Shown: positions 32,839 to 42,192, numbered from the stretch's first letter. The stretch is DNA of 64,000 bases from Thiocapsa marina 5811 (GCF_000223985.1 NZ_AFWV01000003.1:124001-188000); one strand, 5' to 3'. Numbers and translations are program-made. Notes: generated from the sequence alone by a model not told the origin.

Positions 32839-32924
32839 TTAAACCGCGCCCGCTCCAACGGTCGTCAAGTCTGCCGGGGCCGATCCCATCCACAAACATC
32901 GCATACCGCGCTGGGCGCGGTTTA
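32839..32924 (+). repeat. Dispersed palindromic element, type B (copy 7)
   Basis: TTAAACCGCGCC at the left and GGGCGCGGTTTA at the right bound an interior nearly identical to the copy at 58226: CTCCAACGGTCGTCAAGTCT, CCCATCCA, AACATCGCATACCGCGC. A 20-base AT-rich linker separates it from copy 6. Its right end runs into the AGGAG ribosome-binding site of glcF. Confidence 0.88.
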
Positions 32925-32934
32925 GGAGCGAGGC

Positions 32935-34143
32935 ATGCAGACCGAGATCCTGCCCGAGTTTCTGAGCACGCAGGCGGGTCGCGAGGCCGATGCCATCCTT
33001 CGCTCCTGCGTCCACTGTGGCTTCTGCACCGCGACCTGTCCGACCTATCAGCTTCTCGGCGACGAGCTCGACGGTCCGCGCGGGCGGATCTACCAGATCA
33101 AGCTGGTCATGGAGGGTCAAGCGCCGACCCGCATCACTCAGCAGCATCTCGATCGCTGTCTGACCTGTCGCTCCTGCGAGACGACCTGCCCGTCCGGCGT
33201 GCGGTACGCGCGCCTGCTCGACATCGGGCGGCACCTGGTCGAGGAGCGCGTCGAGCGGCCGGTCTTCGAGCGGCTGCTGCGCTGGGCGCTCGTCAAAACC
33301 GTACCCTATCCGTCGCGCTTCGGCCCCTTGATACGGGTTGGGCACTGGGTGAAACCGCTGCTGCCGGCCAAGCTCAAGGCGAAGCTGCCGACACCGCGCC
33401 CGGCCGGTGCTTGGCCGAAGCCTGCCGGGCGTCGTCGGATGCTGGTGCTCGGCGGCTGCGTCCAGTCGGTCGCCACACCCAAGACCAATGCCGCGGCGGC
33501 GCGCGTGCTGGCGCGGCTCGGGATCGATCTGATCGAGTCGCCCGCTGCCGGCTGTTGCGGTGCCGCCGCCTATCATCTGAACGCGCTCGAGGACGGGCTC
33601 GATGCGATGCGCCGCAATATCGACGCTTGGTGGCCCGAGATCGAGGCGGGCTGCGAGGCGATCCTGGTGACCGCGAGCGGATGCGGTGCCATGGTGAAGG
33701 ACTATGGCCATGCGCTGGCCGGGGATCCCGCCTATGCCGAGCGGGCGGCGCGTGTGGCGGCCTTGGCGCGGGATCCGATCGAGGTCGTCGCGAGCCTGGA
33801 TCTCGCGCCGATCGGCTCGCCGGGTGAAGGTCGCAAGGTTGCCTTTCACGCCCCCTGCACCCTGCAGCACGGCCAGCAGCTCAAGCAGGTCGTGGAGCCG
33901 GTCCTGTCGCGACTCGGGTTTGCGATGACGCCCGTGCCGGACGGCCATCTGTGCTGCGGTTCCGCCGGGACCTATTCGATCACGCAGCCCGAGCTCTCTG
34001 CACGTCTGCTCGTGAACAAGGTCGATGCGCTGGAGTCCGGCCGGCCCGAGCTGATCGCGACGGCCAACATCGGCTGCCAGCTCCAGATCGGCGGCGGCAC
34101 CGAGATCCCCGTCGTCCATTGGCTCGAGCTGCTCGACGGCTGA
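32935..34143 (+). CDS. glcF: Glycolate oxidase iron-sulfur subunit GlcF
   Basis: GlcF is the iron-sulfur subunit that passes electrons from glycolate oxidation towards the quinone pool. The 402-residue product has two 4Fe-4S motifs (CVHCGFCTATCP and CLTCRSCETTCP) and two CCG domains (GCCGAAAYH and CCGSAGTYS). The ATG at 32935 follows AGGAGCGAGGC. The 198-base gap to glcE is filled by a composite repeat, so the two genes may be uncoupled. Confidence 0.95.
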   Translation: MQTEILPEFLSTQAGREADAILRSCVHCGFCTATCPTYQLLGDELDGPRGRIYQIKLVMEGQAPTRITQQHLDRCLTCRSCETTCPSGVRYARLLDIGRHLVEERVERPVFERLLRWALVKTVPYPSRFGPLIRVGHWVKPLLPAKLKAKLPTPRPAGAWPKPAGRRRMLVLGGCVQSVATPKTNAAAARVLARLGIDLIESPAAGCCGAAAYHLNALEDGLDAMRRNIDAWWPEIEAGCEAILVTASGCGAMVKDYGHALAGDPAYAERAARVAALARDPIEVVASLDLAPIGSPGEGRKVAFHAPCTLQHGQQLKQVVEPVLSRLGFAMTPVPDGHLCCGSAGTYSITQPELSARLLVNKVDALESGRPELIATANIGCQLQIGGGTEIPVVHWLELLDG

Positions 34144-34222
34144 GCCGCGCTCGGAGCACTCGGTGTAGGTTTGCGCTCAACCCGTCCTTGGCGCTCGACA
34201 TGCCCTCGGCGGGCGCGGCTCA
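34141..34222. repeat. Possible further dispersed element after glcF (copy 10)
   Basis: TGAGCCGCGC and GCGCGGCTCA form a perfect 10-base inverted repeat, 82 bases from end to end, close to the family length. The ends differ from the family consensus at two positions and the interior does not match. The left end contains the glcF stop codon, as in the other copies, but chance remains possible. Confidence 0.4.
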
Positions 34223-34249
34223 GGTGGAACAAGCAACGAGGATCACAGC

Positions 34250-35131
34250 ATGACCGAAACTGTCGGTTTCATCGGACTCGGGATCATGGGTCGGCCGATG
34301 GCCTTGAATCTCGTCAAGGCCGGCTACGACCTCGTCGTCCATGCACGGCGCCCCGAATCAATGGCGCCGCTGGCCGAGGCGGGTGCCCGGACGGCTGCGA
34401 GTCCGGCGGCGGTCGCCCGAGACGCAGCGATCGTCTTCACGATGGTCTCGGATACGTCGGATGTCGAAGAGGTGATCCTGGGCCCCGAGGGGGTCATCCA
34501 GGGTGTCCGACCCGATGCGGTCGTCGTGGACATGAGTACGATTTCGCCCTCGTCCACGCGGATGATGGCCGAGCGACTCCGGGCCGCCGGCGCCGCGATG
34601 CTCGACGCCCCGGTCTCGGGCGGGGAGGCCGGAGCGAAGGCGGGTACCCTGTCCATCATGGTCGGGGGCGAGCCGGCCGACTTTGCCCGGGTGCGGCCGC
34701 TGTTCGAGGCGATGGGCGGAAATGTCGTGCACGTCGGCCCGAGCGGTGCCGGTCAGGTCTGCAAGTCATGCAACCAGATCGTCGTCGGCGCGACCATCGC
34801 CGGCGTCTCGGAGGCGGTCTTGTTGGCGCAGGCGAGCGGTGTAGATCCGCGGAAGGTGCGCGAAGCCCTGCTCGGCGGCTTTGCGGGCAGCCGAATCTTG
34901 GAGGTGCATGGCCTGCGGATGATCGAGGGTGACTACACCCCGGGCTTCAAGTCCCGCTTGCACCGCAAGGACATGCGGATCGTGCTCGAGTCCGCGCAGG
35001 AGTTGGGCATCTCCCTGACCGCGGCGGCGATGGTTTCGGAATGGCTGGATCTGCTGGTCGAGCACGGGCTAGGGGAGGAGGATTCCGCGGCCATCTTCGA
35101 GGTGATCCGGGGTGCGGTCGGCGAGACGTAA
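34250..35131 (+). CDS. garR: 2-hydroxy-3-oxopropionate (tartronate semialdehyde) reductase
   Basis: This beta-hydroxyacid dehydrogenase reduces tartronate semialdehyde to D-glycerate. The 293-residue product has the NAD(P) motif GFIGLGIMGRPMALNLVKAG, the substrate loop DAPVSGGEAGAKAGTLSIMVGG and the catalytic-lysine region GAGQVCKSCNQIVVG. Adjacent glcE and glcF support a glycolate-glyoxylate-glycerate salvage route, although glyoxylate carboligase is not in the window. GAGGA precedes the ATG. 3-hydroxyisobutyrate dehydrogenase is the main alternative. Confidence 0.85.
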   Translation: MTETVGFIGLGIMGRPMALNLVKAGYDLVVHARRPESMAPLAEAGARTAASPAAVARDAAIVFTMVSDTSDVEEVILGPEGVIQGVRPDAVVVDMSTISPSSTRMMAERLRAAGAAMLDAPVSGGEAGAKAGTLSIMVGGEPADFARVRPLFEAMGGNVVHVGPSGAGQVCKSCNQIVVGATIAGVSEAVLLAQASGVDPRKVREALLGGFAGSRILEVHGLRMIEGDYTPGFKSRLHRKDMRIVLESAQELGISLTAAAMVSEWLDLLVEHGLGEEDSAAIFEVIRGAVGET

Positions 35132-35176
35132 ATCTCGTCGGGCATCGGCGCAAGGACCCCGCCCGATGTTGTGGAG

Positions 35177-37639
35177 TCACATGTCGGAAAGGACGCCGTC
35201 GAACACCATCGGCGTGCCCGGTTGCTCCAACTTGACCGGCTTGCTGAAATGGTAGCCTTGGGCGTCGTCGACCCCGAGTCCCTTCAAGATCGCCAGGATC
35301 TCGGCGTTCTCGACGAATTCGGCGATGACACGCTTGCCCATGCCGTGGGCCATGTCCGTGATCGCTTTGACGAAGATCCGATCTTCCGGGTTTTTGGCGA
35401 TATCGCGCACGAAAGCCCCGTCGATCTTGACCTCGTCGACCGGAAGCTTGCGCAAGTAGGCGTAAGAGGCATAGCCGCTGCCGAAATCGTCCAGCGCGAA
35501 ACGACACCCGAGTTCCTGCATGCCGCGCATCAGGCGCGTCGCATTCAGCAGGCTGTTGATCGCGGCGGTCTCGGTGACCTCGAAGGAGATCCGCTCGGGC
35601 GCGATGCGGTGTCTCTCCAGGAGGTGTCGCAGATCCGTCAGCAGTAAGGGATCGTCCATGGCGCTGGCGGAGAGATTGATCGCGAGTCTTAGGTCGGTTC
35701 GCAGCTCCATGGCGGCAAGCGCATTGTCGATGACCCACCGATCGATCGCCTGGATCTGCCCGGTGCGCTCCGCGACCGGGATGAACCGATCCGGATAGAC
35801 CATCCCGCCACGTGCGTCGCGCATCCTGAGCAAGACCTCCATGTGCCGTATTCGTCCGGTGGCGATCTCGATGATGGGTTGCACGTGCAGCTCGAATCGG
35901 TTCTGGGTCAACGCCTGATTGATCTGCTCGCGCCAGAGCACGCGGGCATCGAGCTGCTCCTTGCCCTGGTCATCCTCGGAGAAGAGATACCAGCGCCCGC
36001 GGCCCTTCTCTTTGGCCTGATACATGGCCAGATCCGCGCTCGCCATGAGTTGGCCGATGTCGCTGCCCTGGGTCGGAAACATGACGATGCCGATACTCGC
36101 CGTGACCCTGTGCCGGCGGCCATGCTCCTGTAGGCTGATCGAGCAGACGGCCTCTTGGACCGACTCGGCGCTGGCAAGGGCGTCATCCTCGGTCGCCTCG
36201 GGCAAGACCAGGGCGAACTCGTCGCCGCCCAGGCGTGCGAGCAGATCGCTCGTCTGGGTGACGAGTCTCAATTGCTCAGAGACGCGCTGAAGCAAGGTAT
36301 CGCCGACCCGGTGGCCGCTCAGATCGTTGACGTCCTTGAACTGATCGAGGTCCAGGAACAGCAGCGCTCCCTGATGACCGAAACGGATGGTTTGATCCAG
36401 GATGCGCTCGAAATCGTCGTTGAAGCGTCGGCGATTGTAGAGCTGCGTCAAGGGGTCGTGATCGGCGAGCCAAACCAGGCGGGCCTCGGCCTGCTCGCGG
36501 TCGTACTGGAGCAGCTCCATGCGGTCGGTCAGACTCCTGACCGTTTCGGTCATGAGATCGATCTCGTCGCGCGGCATGAGCGACTTGGAGCGTCCCGGGA
36601 GCTGACGGCGCAGATCCGTATAGCGGTTTTCGGCCAGTAAGGGAATTACCGTCGCCAGATCCCTGAGTCGGTACAAGGGGCCTTTGATGATCAGCAGGAG
36701 CAATGAGCCAGAGAGGATCAGGCCGAGGATCCCAAGCAGGATGCTGCCGGTCGTGGCCGTTCGGATCGCCTCGCGTTGGGTCGTCACGTCGTTGATCACC
36801 AAGGCGTCGATGCCGGAGGCAAGTGCCGGGATGCGAAAGATCTCGTACCAACCCGACCCATGCGGGATCAGCAGCGGCGCATGCACCATGTCGGCGCTTG
36901 TGAGCGTCGGTGCGGCGGCGCGCAGAACGGGCACGGTGTCGTCCGGGTAGGTGACGGCGGGAAACTGCAGGTAGTCCGGGCTGAGCGGATCCAGCACCGC
37001 GGCGGCTCGGGCATCATCACGCCAGGTGATGGCGACCTCGGCCCCGGTCAGCGCGTTGAAGGTCAACAATGCATCGGCGAGCGAGCGACCGAGGACCAGG
37101 TTGCCGGCGAAGGAACCCTCCCAGAGCAGCGGGGTTGCTTTGTACTGCCGGCATTCAGGGCTGCAGAGGAGTGCCGCGATCGCCTGCTCGGGCGTCTTGC
37201 GAAGCTCCGCACGCAGTGCGTCGGGAATATCCGGAGCACCCTCCGGCCAGACAATGGCCGTGGTGCCGTCGGGCCGAACCCACTGGACGGATCGAATGTC
37301 CCACTCCAGATCGAGCATGGCCCCGTTGTCGAGCAATGCCGCCTCGATCGCGGCGTTCGGACCCGCCATCGCGGATTCGTTGCCGCCGAGCAGAGGAACC
37401 AGGCTGGCGAGCTTCGACATCTCTTGGGTGTCTTCTTCGACGAGGGCGCGCAACTGCCGAGCTTGCTGATCGCGAACGGCGCTTTGTTGGAGTTCGAACT
37501 GACTGGTCAGCTGAAAGTTCGAGATCAACGCGAGCGACGCATTCACCAGCACGAGCGCCAGGGTCATGGCGATGAGAGCCTTCCAGCGTAGGCTCAAATC
37601 GACCGATGGTGTCGTCTTGACGGCGGCGACCTCTTCCAT
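35177..37639 (-). CDS. Membrane-bound GGDEF/EAL cyclic di-GMP protein
   Basis: The protein has an N-terminal membrane segment, a periplasmic sensor region of about 270 residues, a second membrane segment (ILLGILGLILSGSLLLLII), a HAMP-like linker, a GGDEF domain (LARLGGDEFAL, intact) and an EAL domain. The EAL motif reads EVL, with DDFGSGYASYAYLRKLPVDEVKIDG intact. The inhibitory R-x-x-D site before GGDEF reads QTSD, so product inhibition is probably lost. It may make or degrade cyclic di-GMP. I use the ATG at 37639 giving MEEVAAVKTT; the frame is open 15 codons earlier and overlaps the porin gene. It ends a three-gene cassette. Confidence 0.9.
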   Translation of the reverse strand: MEEVAAVKTTPSVDLSLRWKALIAMTLALVLVNASLALISNFQLTSQFELQQSAVRDQQARQLRALVEEDTQEMSKLASLVPLLGGNESAMAGPNAAIEAALLDNGAMLDLEWDIRSVQWVRPDGTTAIVWPEGAPDIPDALRAELRKTPEQAIAALLCSPECRQYKATPLLWEGSFAGNLVLGRSLADALLTFNALTGAEVAITWRDDARAAAVLDPLSPDYLQFPAVTYPDDTVPVLRAAAPTLTSADMVHAPLLIPHGSGWYEIFRIPALASGIDALVINDVTTQREAIRTATTGSILLGILGLILSGSLLLLIIKGPLYRLRDLATVIPLLAENRYTDLRRQLPGRSKSLMPRDEIDLMTETVRSLTDRMELLQYDREQAEARLVWLADHDPLTQLYNRRRFNDDFERILDQTIRFGHQGALLFLDLDQFKDVNDLSGHRVGDTLLQRVSEQLRLVTQTSDLLARLGGDEFALVLPEATEDDALASAESVQEAVCSISLQEHGRRHRVTASIGIVMFPTQGSDIGQLMASADLAMYQAKEKGRGRWYLFSEDDQGKEQLDARVLWREQINQALTQNRFELHVQPIIEIATGRIRHMEVLLRMRDARGGMVYPDRFIPVAERTGQIQAIDRWVIDNALAAMELRTDLRLAINLSASAMDDPLLLTDLRHLLERHRIAPERISFEVTETAAINSLLNATRLMRGMQELGCRFALDDFGSGYASYAYLRKLPVDEVKIDGAFVRDIAKNPEDRIFVKAITDMAHGMGKRVIAEFVENAEILAILKGLGVDDAQGYHFSKPVKLEQPGTPMVFDGVLSDM

Positions 37640-37649
37640 CCCCGGGGCC

Positions 37650-38843
37650 TTAAAAACGCACCGAAACGGAAGCAGCGAAAACATCCCACTCGCGAACTAG
37701 ATCGCCCGGATCCGGGTTTTCGCGGATCGACAAGGCATAGGTTCCGTCGTGCCGCTGAAATTCGAGACGAAACATGATGTTCGGGTTGATGTCCCAGCGC
37801 AGACCGAGCGTCAGGATTTTGGAGAAGAAATCGAATCGCGGGGTGGTTCCGCCGGTGAGATCCGAGAAATCCCGCCCGTCGCGATCCTTGCGGTTTGCGA
37901 AGCCTTCCTCGTAACGGGACATGATCTCGAGATTCGGTCGAAGCCGGTAAGCACCTTGAAGATAATATCCTTCCACGACCTGGTCTTTGAAGGGCCAATA
38001 GGGGCCGAAATCGTTCCAGCGAGTGGGCGCACGGGAATACTCGGCCGAAATCGTCCAATCCGCGGCGTTGTATTGAAACGAAGCGACCCAGTCGAAGACA
38101 TCGATGGTACCCGAGCTTAAGGGGGATTCCGGGCCTGCATTGAAATCCATTTCCGTCAGGATGGCGCTCAGACCGAGCTTGAGGCTGTCTGACGGGGTCG
38201 AGAACCAGAGGCTTCCGATCCCCCAGTTGATGCCCTCGGCCCGGAGGTCGCCGTCGAGGTCGTCGCCGAGATAGGTCCATTCCACGTTGTTGTCGATCAC
38301 CGACTGCCCGACGCCCAGGTTCAGAGAGAGATTACCCTGCTCCAGGTAACGGTCACCGTAGAACATGATGCCGTCGAACGACAGCAAGGCGTTGCGAATC
38401 TTGTCGTAGTAGATGGCTTGCGGGAGAAAGATGCTCGGGCGTGTAAAGGGAACGTCGCGCGTCTCGTTGTAGAGTCCGAACGGATTCTTGATGCGTCCCA
38501 GACGCACCCCTAGGCGCTTCTCGGCATCGGAGAGGGGCGAAAAATCCACGAGACCATAGTCCAGCGACGGGGTGCCGTCGTACATCTCCCCGGCGCGTCG
38601 TACCAAAAGCTGGCCCGAAAACAGCAGGTTCGGCGTTTTTTGGTAGGAGGCATTCAGTCCGATTTCGGTGAAATCGAACGACGTCTCGGGGCTATTACCA
38701 AAATAGTAGTTGTCGGTCGACTTGACGACGGCCTGGCTGGCGAAGCCGTGGACCTGCAGTTTCCCCTCGACAAACTCCAGGGCCGGAGCCGCGCTCGGGG
38801 TCATCCATGCCAGCATGACCGCGATAGAGAGCCGGGTACGCAT
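37650..38843 (-). CDS. Outer-membrane porin-like protein
   Basis: The 397-residue precursor has a signal peptide (MRTRLSIAVMLAWMTPSAAPA) followed by alternating beta-strand sequence with aromatic girdles and a terminal phenylalanine (ASVSVRF), as expected of a beta-barrel inserted by BAM. GGAGGT lies nine bases before the ATG at 38843. Substrate is unknown; the neighbouring PstS-like gene suggests phosphate or another oxyanion, but this is inference. The downstream GGDEF/EAL gene starts within 12 bases. Confidence 0.83.
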   Translation of the reverse strand: MRTRLSIAVMLAWMTPSAAPALEFVEGKLQVHGFASQAVVKSTDNYYFGNSPETSFDFTEIGLNASYQKTPNLLFSGQLLVRRAGEMYDGTPSLDYGLVDFSPLSDAEKRLGVRLGRIKNPFGLYNETRDVPFTRPSIFLPQAIYYDKIRNALLSFDGIMFYGDRYLEQGNLSLNLGVGQSVIDNNVEWTYLGDDLDGDLRAEGINWGIGSLWFSTPSDSLKLGLSAILTEMDFNAGPESPLSSGTIDVFDWVASFQYNAADWTISAEYSRAPTRWNDFGPYWPFKDQVVEGYYLQGAYRLRPNLEIMSRYEEGFANRKDRDGRDFSDLTGGTTPRFDFFSKILTLGLRWDINPNIMFRLEFQRHDGTYALSIRENPDPGDLVREWDVFAASVSVRF

Positions 38844-38844
38844 C

Positions 38845-39282
38845 TCAACGCACCTCCAACAGGCGGATGTTTGAATGATCGATCGGCCCGTCTGCATAGC
38901 CGATCGCTCCGGGCGTTTTTGCGACGCGCTCAAGCATCTCCTGTTCGCTCGAGACCGTTGTCGGTGCTTGCCCTGTCCCGGAGAAGATCTGTCGGTCCCA
39001 AACGCGGCGAAGTTGGTAGGGGTAGAGTCCGAGAACCTCGTTGGAGAAGCGAATATGGAGTGGGTTGTTGTCGGGGAGCACGAAAACCTTGACCAAGGTT
39101 CCGTTGGGCCAGTTCTTGAGGCGCATCGTGAAGTAGAGACGAGCCTCGTTGCGCGTCAAGCTCTCGACTCCCGCGTCCCGATTGGCGATCAACTCCTGCG
39201 GGCTGACATACGGCGTCGCGCAGCACAAGGCCGCAGCGACCAAGCCCTTGAGAATGTTGCGCACGGACCGTCGGGAGATCAA
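38845..39282 (-). CDS. Small PstS-like substrate-binding protein
   Basis: The 145-residue product has a signal peptide (RRSVRNILKGLVAAALCCATPYVSPQ) and a single-lobe remnant of a phosphate-binding-type periplasmic domain (FVLPDNNPLHIRFSNEVLGLYPYQLRRVWDRQIFSGTGQAP; VAKTPGAIGYADG). It is far shorter than PstS (about 320 residues). It probably senses or delivers a ligand to the co-transcribed GGDEF/EAL protein. The start is uncertain: a TTG at 39282, or a GTG at 39264. It is one base from the porin gene. Confidence 0.75.
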   Translation of the reverse strand: MISRRSVRNILKGLVAAALCCATPYVSPQELIANRDAGVESLTRNEARLYFTMRLKNWPNGTLVKVFVLPDNNPLHIRFSNEVLGLYPYQLRRVWDRQIFSGTGQAPTTVSSEQEMLERVAKTPGAIGYADGPIDHSNIRLLEVR

Positions 39283-39871
39283 GGCGTGTTCCAGAAGTCC
39301 TGAATCGACTCATCCATCACGGGTACGCTCGAAGATCGAGGCCCCATGCCGAGGTCCTTAGGGCGCAGGCCTAGAGTGTCGAAAGCCATCCTGACCCGCG
39401 TGCTCACGGGGCGGCCTCCGGCTCGATCAGCACCGTCGCCTTGCCGATCCTGCCCCGTTGACCGGGGTGCCGGCGTGGATTGTCTTGTCTGGGCGTCTGC
39501 GAGTCGCAACTCTCGTCATGATCTGCGCCATGATCGAGCGCGGTAGCGGGAGTCGCGACCGGGCTTGGGGAGATGAAGCGATGGCCCAAGTCTAAGCGGT
39601 GCAGGGGCGTAGACACAAGGGCTACGTCCGTGTCCAAAGCGCTTCATGTCGCGTCGCTGCCGCGGACGGCTCAATCTGTGGTTCGCTAGATTTTGGGATT
39701 ACGCGACATGTTGTTGATGTGATAGCGTTCCGGGAACGGCGAGGCTAAGCGCCGGCGGCGCGGAAGCGCGCCTCGGCGAAAGCGTCGCGCGGCTCCACCT
39801 AAGCGCAATCTCGCGTCCCGCTTTTTTGCTCGGGGCTTGGGGTTGTCTATTTGGATAACGTCGTCGGGGGC
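39283..39871. other. 589-base region without a convincing gene
   Basis: This divergent region lies between the PstS-like cassette and the acyltransferase. A minus-strand frame of 76 codons (39279-39509) ends in a TTGA overlap with the PstS-like start. Its last 40 residues (AFDTLGLRPKDLGMGPRSSS...) could be a short peptide, but I see no homology or ribosome-binding site. A strong hairpin (GGCGCG-GAAG-CGCGCC) lies at 39757-39772. I found no clear sigma-54 site upstream of the acyltransferase. Confidence 0.5.
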
Positions 39872-40705
39872 ATGAGCTTGAATACGTCGGAGTCAACCTG
39901 TCTTCCGGAGGCTGGTCATGGCCAGGACTCCTACTTTCGGTTTGCCTGCGTCGGGAATGCGACCGATCTGGATACCGTCTATCGAATCCGCTACCAAGTT
40001 TACTGCATGGAGCGTCGTTTCTTGGATGAGAATGACTACCCGGACGAAGCAGAGCGAGATAAGTTCGACGCGCATTCGCTACACATGCTTGCGACCCATC
40101 GTGCGGGCCATCCCGCAGGAACCGTGCGGCTCGTCATGTCTTCGCCGCTCGGTTTTCCACTGATGGATCACTGTGTCTTCTCCGGCGATTACGCCTACTT
40201 GAACGACCCGTCACATCCTGCACTGGCAAGCTTTGCCGAGGTCTCGCGTATGGCGGTTTCGAAGAGCTATCGCCGTCGCGAGGGCGATTCCATCTTTGGC
40301 GGGCCGCCTCGAATCGACTCCGGTCGGCGGGAAGGTGCCGAGATCTTGCCTTTCGTCCCTCCGCGGGATACCCCTGAGATACTGATCGGATTATGCCGGT
40401 TGATGTACCAGGAGAGCCGGCGTCGAGGAATTACCCATTGGATGATGGCTATGGAGCGGCCTCTGTATCTTATGATTAGACGATTGGGTTTTCGATTCAT
40501 CCCCGCCGGCCCGGAGGTCGACTACTGCGGTCCCGTGCGACCCTATGTGACCAGCGTCCAGGCGTTCGAGACTGCACTGCACGCGACCTTCCCGGCAACC
40601 TTGCGGTACCTCGCCAGCGGTCTGGAGCCCGAGCTCCTGCCCGATTGCATCGAATGTGCTGTCGCTGATGGTTCGCACGTGCATGAGCATGCCCGGCGGG
40701 CCTGA
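39872..40705 (+). CDS. PEP-CTERM/exosortase system-associated acyltransferase
   Basis: This 277-residue GNAT-like protein matches the acyltransferase family found with exosortase/PEP-CTERM loci and related to N-acyl amino acid synthases. It shows YRIRYQVYCMERRFLDENDYPDEAERDKFDAHS, GTVRLVMSSPLGFPLMDHC, FAEVSRMAVSKSYRRREGD and LMYQESRRRGITHWMMAMERPL. It probably moves a fatty acyl group from acyl carrier protein to an amine. I use the ATG at 39872; a TTG seven codons earlier is possible. No exosortase or PEP-CTERM protein is in the window, so it is an orphan here. Confidence 0.85.
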   Translation: MSLNTSESTCLPEAGHGQDSYFRFACVGNATDLDTVYRIRYQVYCMERRFLDENDYPDEAERDKFDAHSLHMLATHRAGHPAGTVRLVMSSPLGFPLMDHCVFSGDYAYLNDPSHPALASFAEVSRMAVSKSYRRREGDSIFGGPPRIDSGRREGAEILPFVPPRDTPEILIGLCRLMYQESRRRGITHWMMAMERPLYLMIRRLGFRFIPAGPEVDYCGPVRPYVTSVQAFETALHATFPATLRYLASGLEPELLPDCIECAVADGSHVHEHARRA

Positions 40706-40724
40706 TTGGATTCACGGATTCGGT

Positions 40725-40764
40725 TGAGCCCCCGGCCTTTTCGGGATTCGGCTCAGTGTTTTCT
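40725..40764. terminator. Bidirectional terminator-like hairpin
   Basis: TGAGCC and GGCTCA form the base of a stem, continued by CCCG/CGGG across a bulge, with a T-rich tail (GTGTTTTCTC) on the plus strand. It lies between two convergent genes and includes the stop codon of the minus-strand ligase-like gene. Confidence 0.5.
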
Positions 40765-42189
40765 CGGGGCGTCGAGATAGTTGAATTTTCTCTCGTAATC
40801 AAGGGCTTGGCCAAACGGAAACTCGGCGTGTGACCAGGTCTTGATTCGGTCGCGACCACCGGAGATCGGTTTGGGGAGGCATGCTTCGACCGCGCTCGCG
40901 AATTCCGGCCCTCCGTTCCCCGCGCCCCCGCCCATCTGCAAATGGAGGCAGCAACCCGTGTCATCATGCTCGATTCGAAAGGCGCCGCTCAGGCGGTCCG
41001 CGATGTCGTGCCTCAAGTAAAGCGCATCCTTGATGTCGAGCAGGGGGCGTCCATCGGGTAGCCGATCGCTGTGGCGACCGGCAACGGCAATCATGGGTAG
41101 TTTCGGGATCGTCATGCGTTGGCCGTGGATGTTGCTCACGACGTGTGCGACGGTCGCGGTGTCGACCAGTCGTGCCCGGTCCCCGGTCTGATAGCGGATG
41201 AGCGGAAGCATCGATGCCGGGTCCAGGGTGGAGATCGTCAATGCACCGAAGCCGCTCGGGTCGGGCTCGATCACCTCGACAAAGATCCTCAGCGGGTCAT
41301 AGACGAAGAGCAGGGGCGGGACGCGGCCCTGCCAATCGCCGATGGCCGGACGCAGCGTCTCCGGTTGTCGATCGGCAAGCTGCCGCAGACGAACGGTCTC
41401 GGGTGTTTCGAAGAACAGGTTCAGGCCGAGTTCCCCGACGCCCATGGAGGAGATCGCCAATCCAGCCTTCCATCCGTCCGGATCTTGTCCCAGCCCGCGT
41501 ACGACATAGTCCCGAAAGGCCTCGCCGAACGTTTCTTCGCCGAAGACGACGTGCACCTTGAAACGCCCCCAGTCCAGACTGCGGTCGCGGCCTTGATCCA
41601 GGATACGTTTGCAGAACAGCGGGTCGGTGACCAGGATGGTCTGGTCGTAGCGGTCGGAAAACTGCTCGACCAGTGCACACACCATGTCCTCGCGCACGCT
41701 GGTTTCGGCGACGGTGACGGTCGAGCAGGTAAAGCGAACCCCCATCGGGAGTGCGTTGATCAGGAGGGTGCGGTAGCGATCCGTACCGAAGACATATTCC
41801 ATTGCCAACTCGATCGCCTTCGCCGCGCGTTTGTTTTGCCGATGCGTGGAGAGACCGAATGCGAATCGTCCGCCCTGTCCGGAGCTTGTCAGCACGCCCG
41901 CCAATGGACCGAGCCTTCCGCCGACGCACAACTGCTCGATCGGGGTCTCTCCGAAGACGTCCTGCTTCTCGAGGATCGGACACAGTGCCTGGAAATCGGC
42001 AGTCGTACGGATCGTCTCGGCAAGGATACCGCGTCTCTCCAGGAGGGCCGCGTAGGCCGGCACATCGCGCGCGACGCGCTGAAACCGCTCGACGAGGCGT
42101 CGATTGCCGGCCTGTACGAGCGCCGAGGCGTCGACCTGGTCCATCGCCTTGAGCTGCCATCGCCGAACGAGCTTGTCCAGTGCTCTCAT
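40753..42189 (-). CDS. PaaK/CapK-like adenylate-forming enzyme
   Basis: The 478-residue product resembles phenylacetate-CoA ligase-type adenylate-forming proteins. It has a phosphate-loop-like LTSSGQGGRFAFGLS near residue 100, VVFGEETFGEAFRDYV, and the IRYQTGDRARLVD motif with the conserved aspartate. It may activate an acid as an acyl-adenylate or acyl-CoA. Its convergent neighbour is an exosortase-type acyltransferase, and CapK-like proteins occur in exopolysaccharide loci, but a shared pathway is only inferred. It starts three bases after the upstream lipoprotein gene. Confidence 0.75.
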   Translation of the reverse strand: MRALDKLVRRWQLKAMDQVDASALVQAGNRRLVERFQRVARDVPAYAALLERRGILAETIRTTADFQALCPILEKQDVFGETPIEQLCVGGRLGPLAGVLTSSGQGGRFAFGLSTHRQNKRAAKAIELAMEYVFGTDRYRTLLINALPMGVRFTCSTVTVAETSVREDMVCALVEQFSDRYDQTILVTDPLFCKRILDQGRDRSLDWGRFKVHVVFGEETFGEAFRDYVVRGLGQDPDGWKAGLAISSMGVGELGLNLFFETPETVRLRQLADRQPETLRPAIGDWQGRVPPLLFVYDPLRIFVEVIEPDPSGFGALTISTLDPASMLPLIRYQTGDRARLVDTATVAHVVSNIHGQRMTIPKLPMIAVAGRHSDRLPDGRPLLDIKDALYLRHDIADRLSGAFRIEHDDTGCCLHLQMGGGAGNGGPEFASAVEACLPKPISGGRDRIKTWSHAEFPFGQALDYERKFNYLDAPRKH

Positions 42190-42192
42190 TGC

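Noticed and set aside
39279-39509. 76-codon minus-strand frame ending in a TTGA overlap with the PstS-like gene
   Set aside because: The overlap is suggestive and the last 40 residues look protein-like, but there is no ribosome-binding site, homology or conserved start, so I did not call it.
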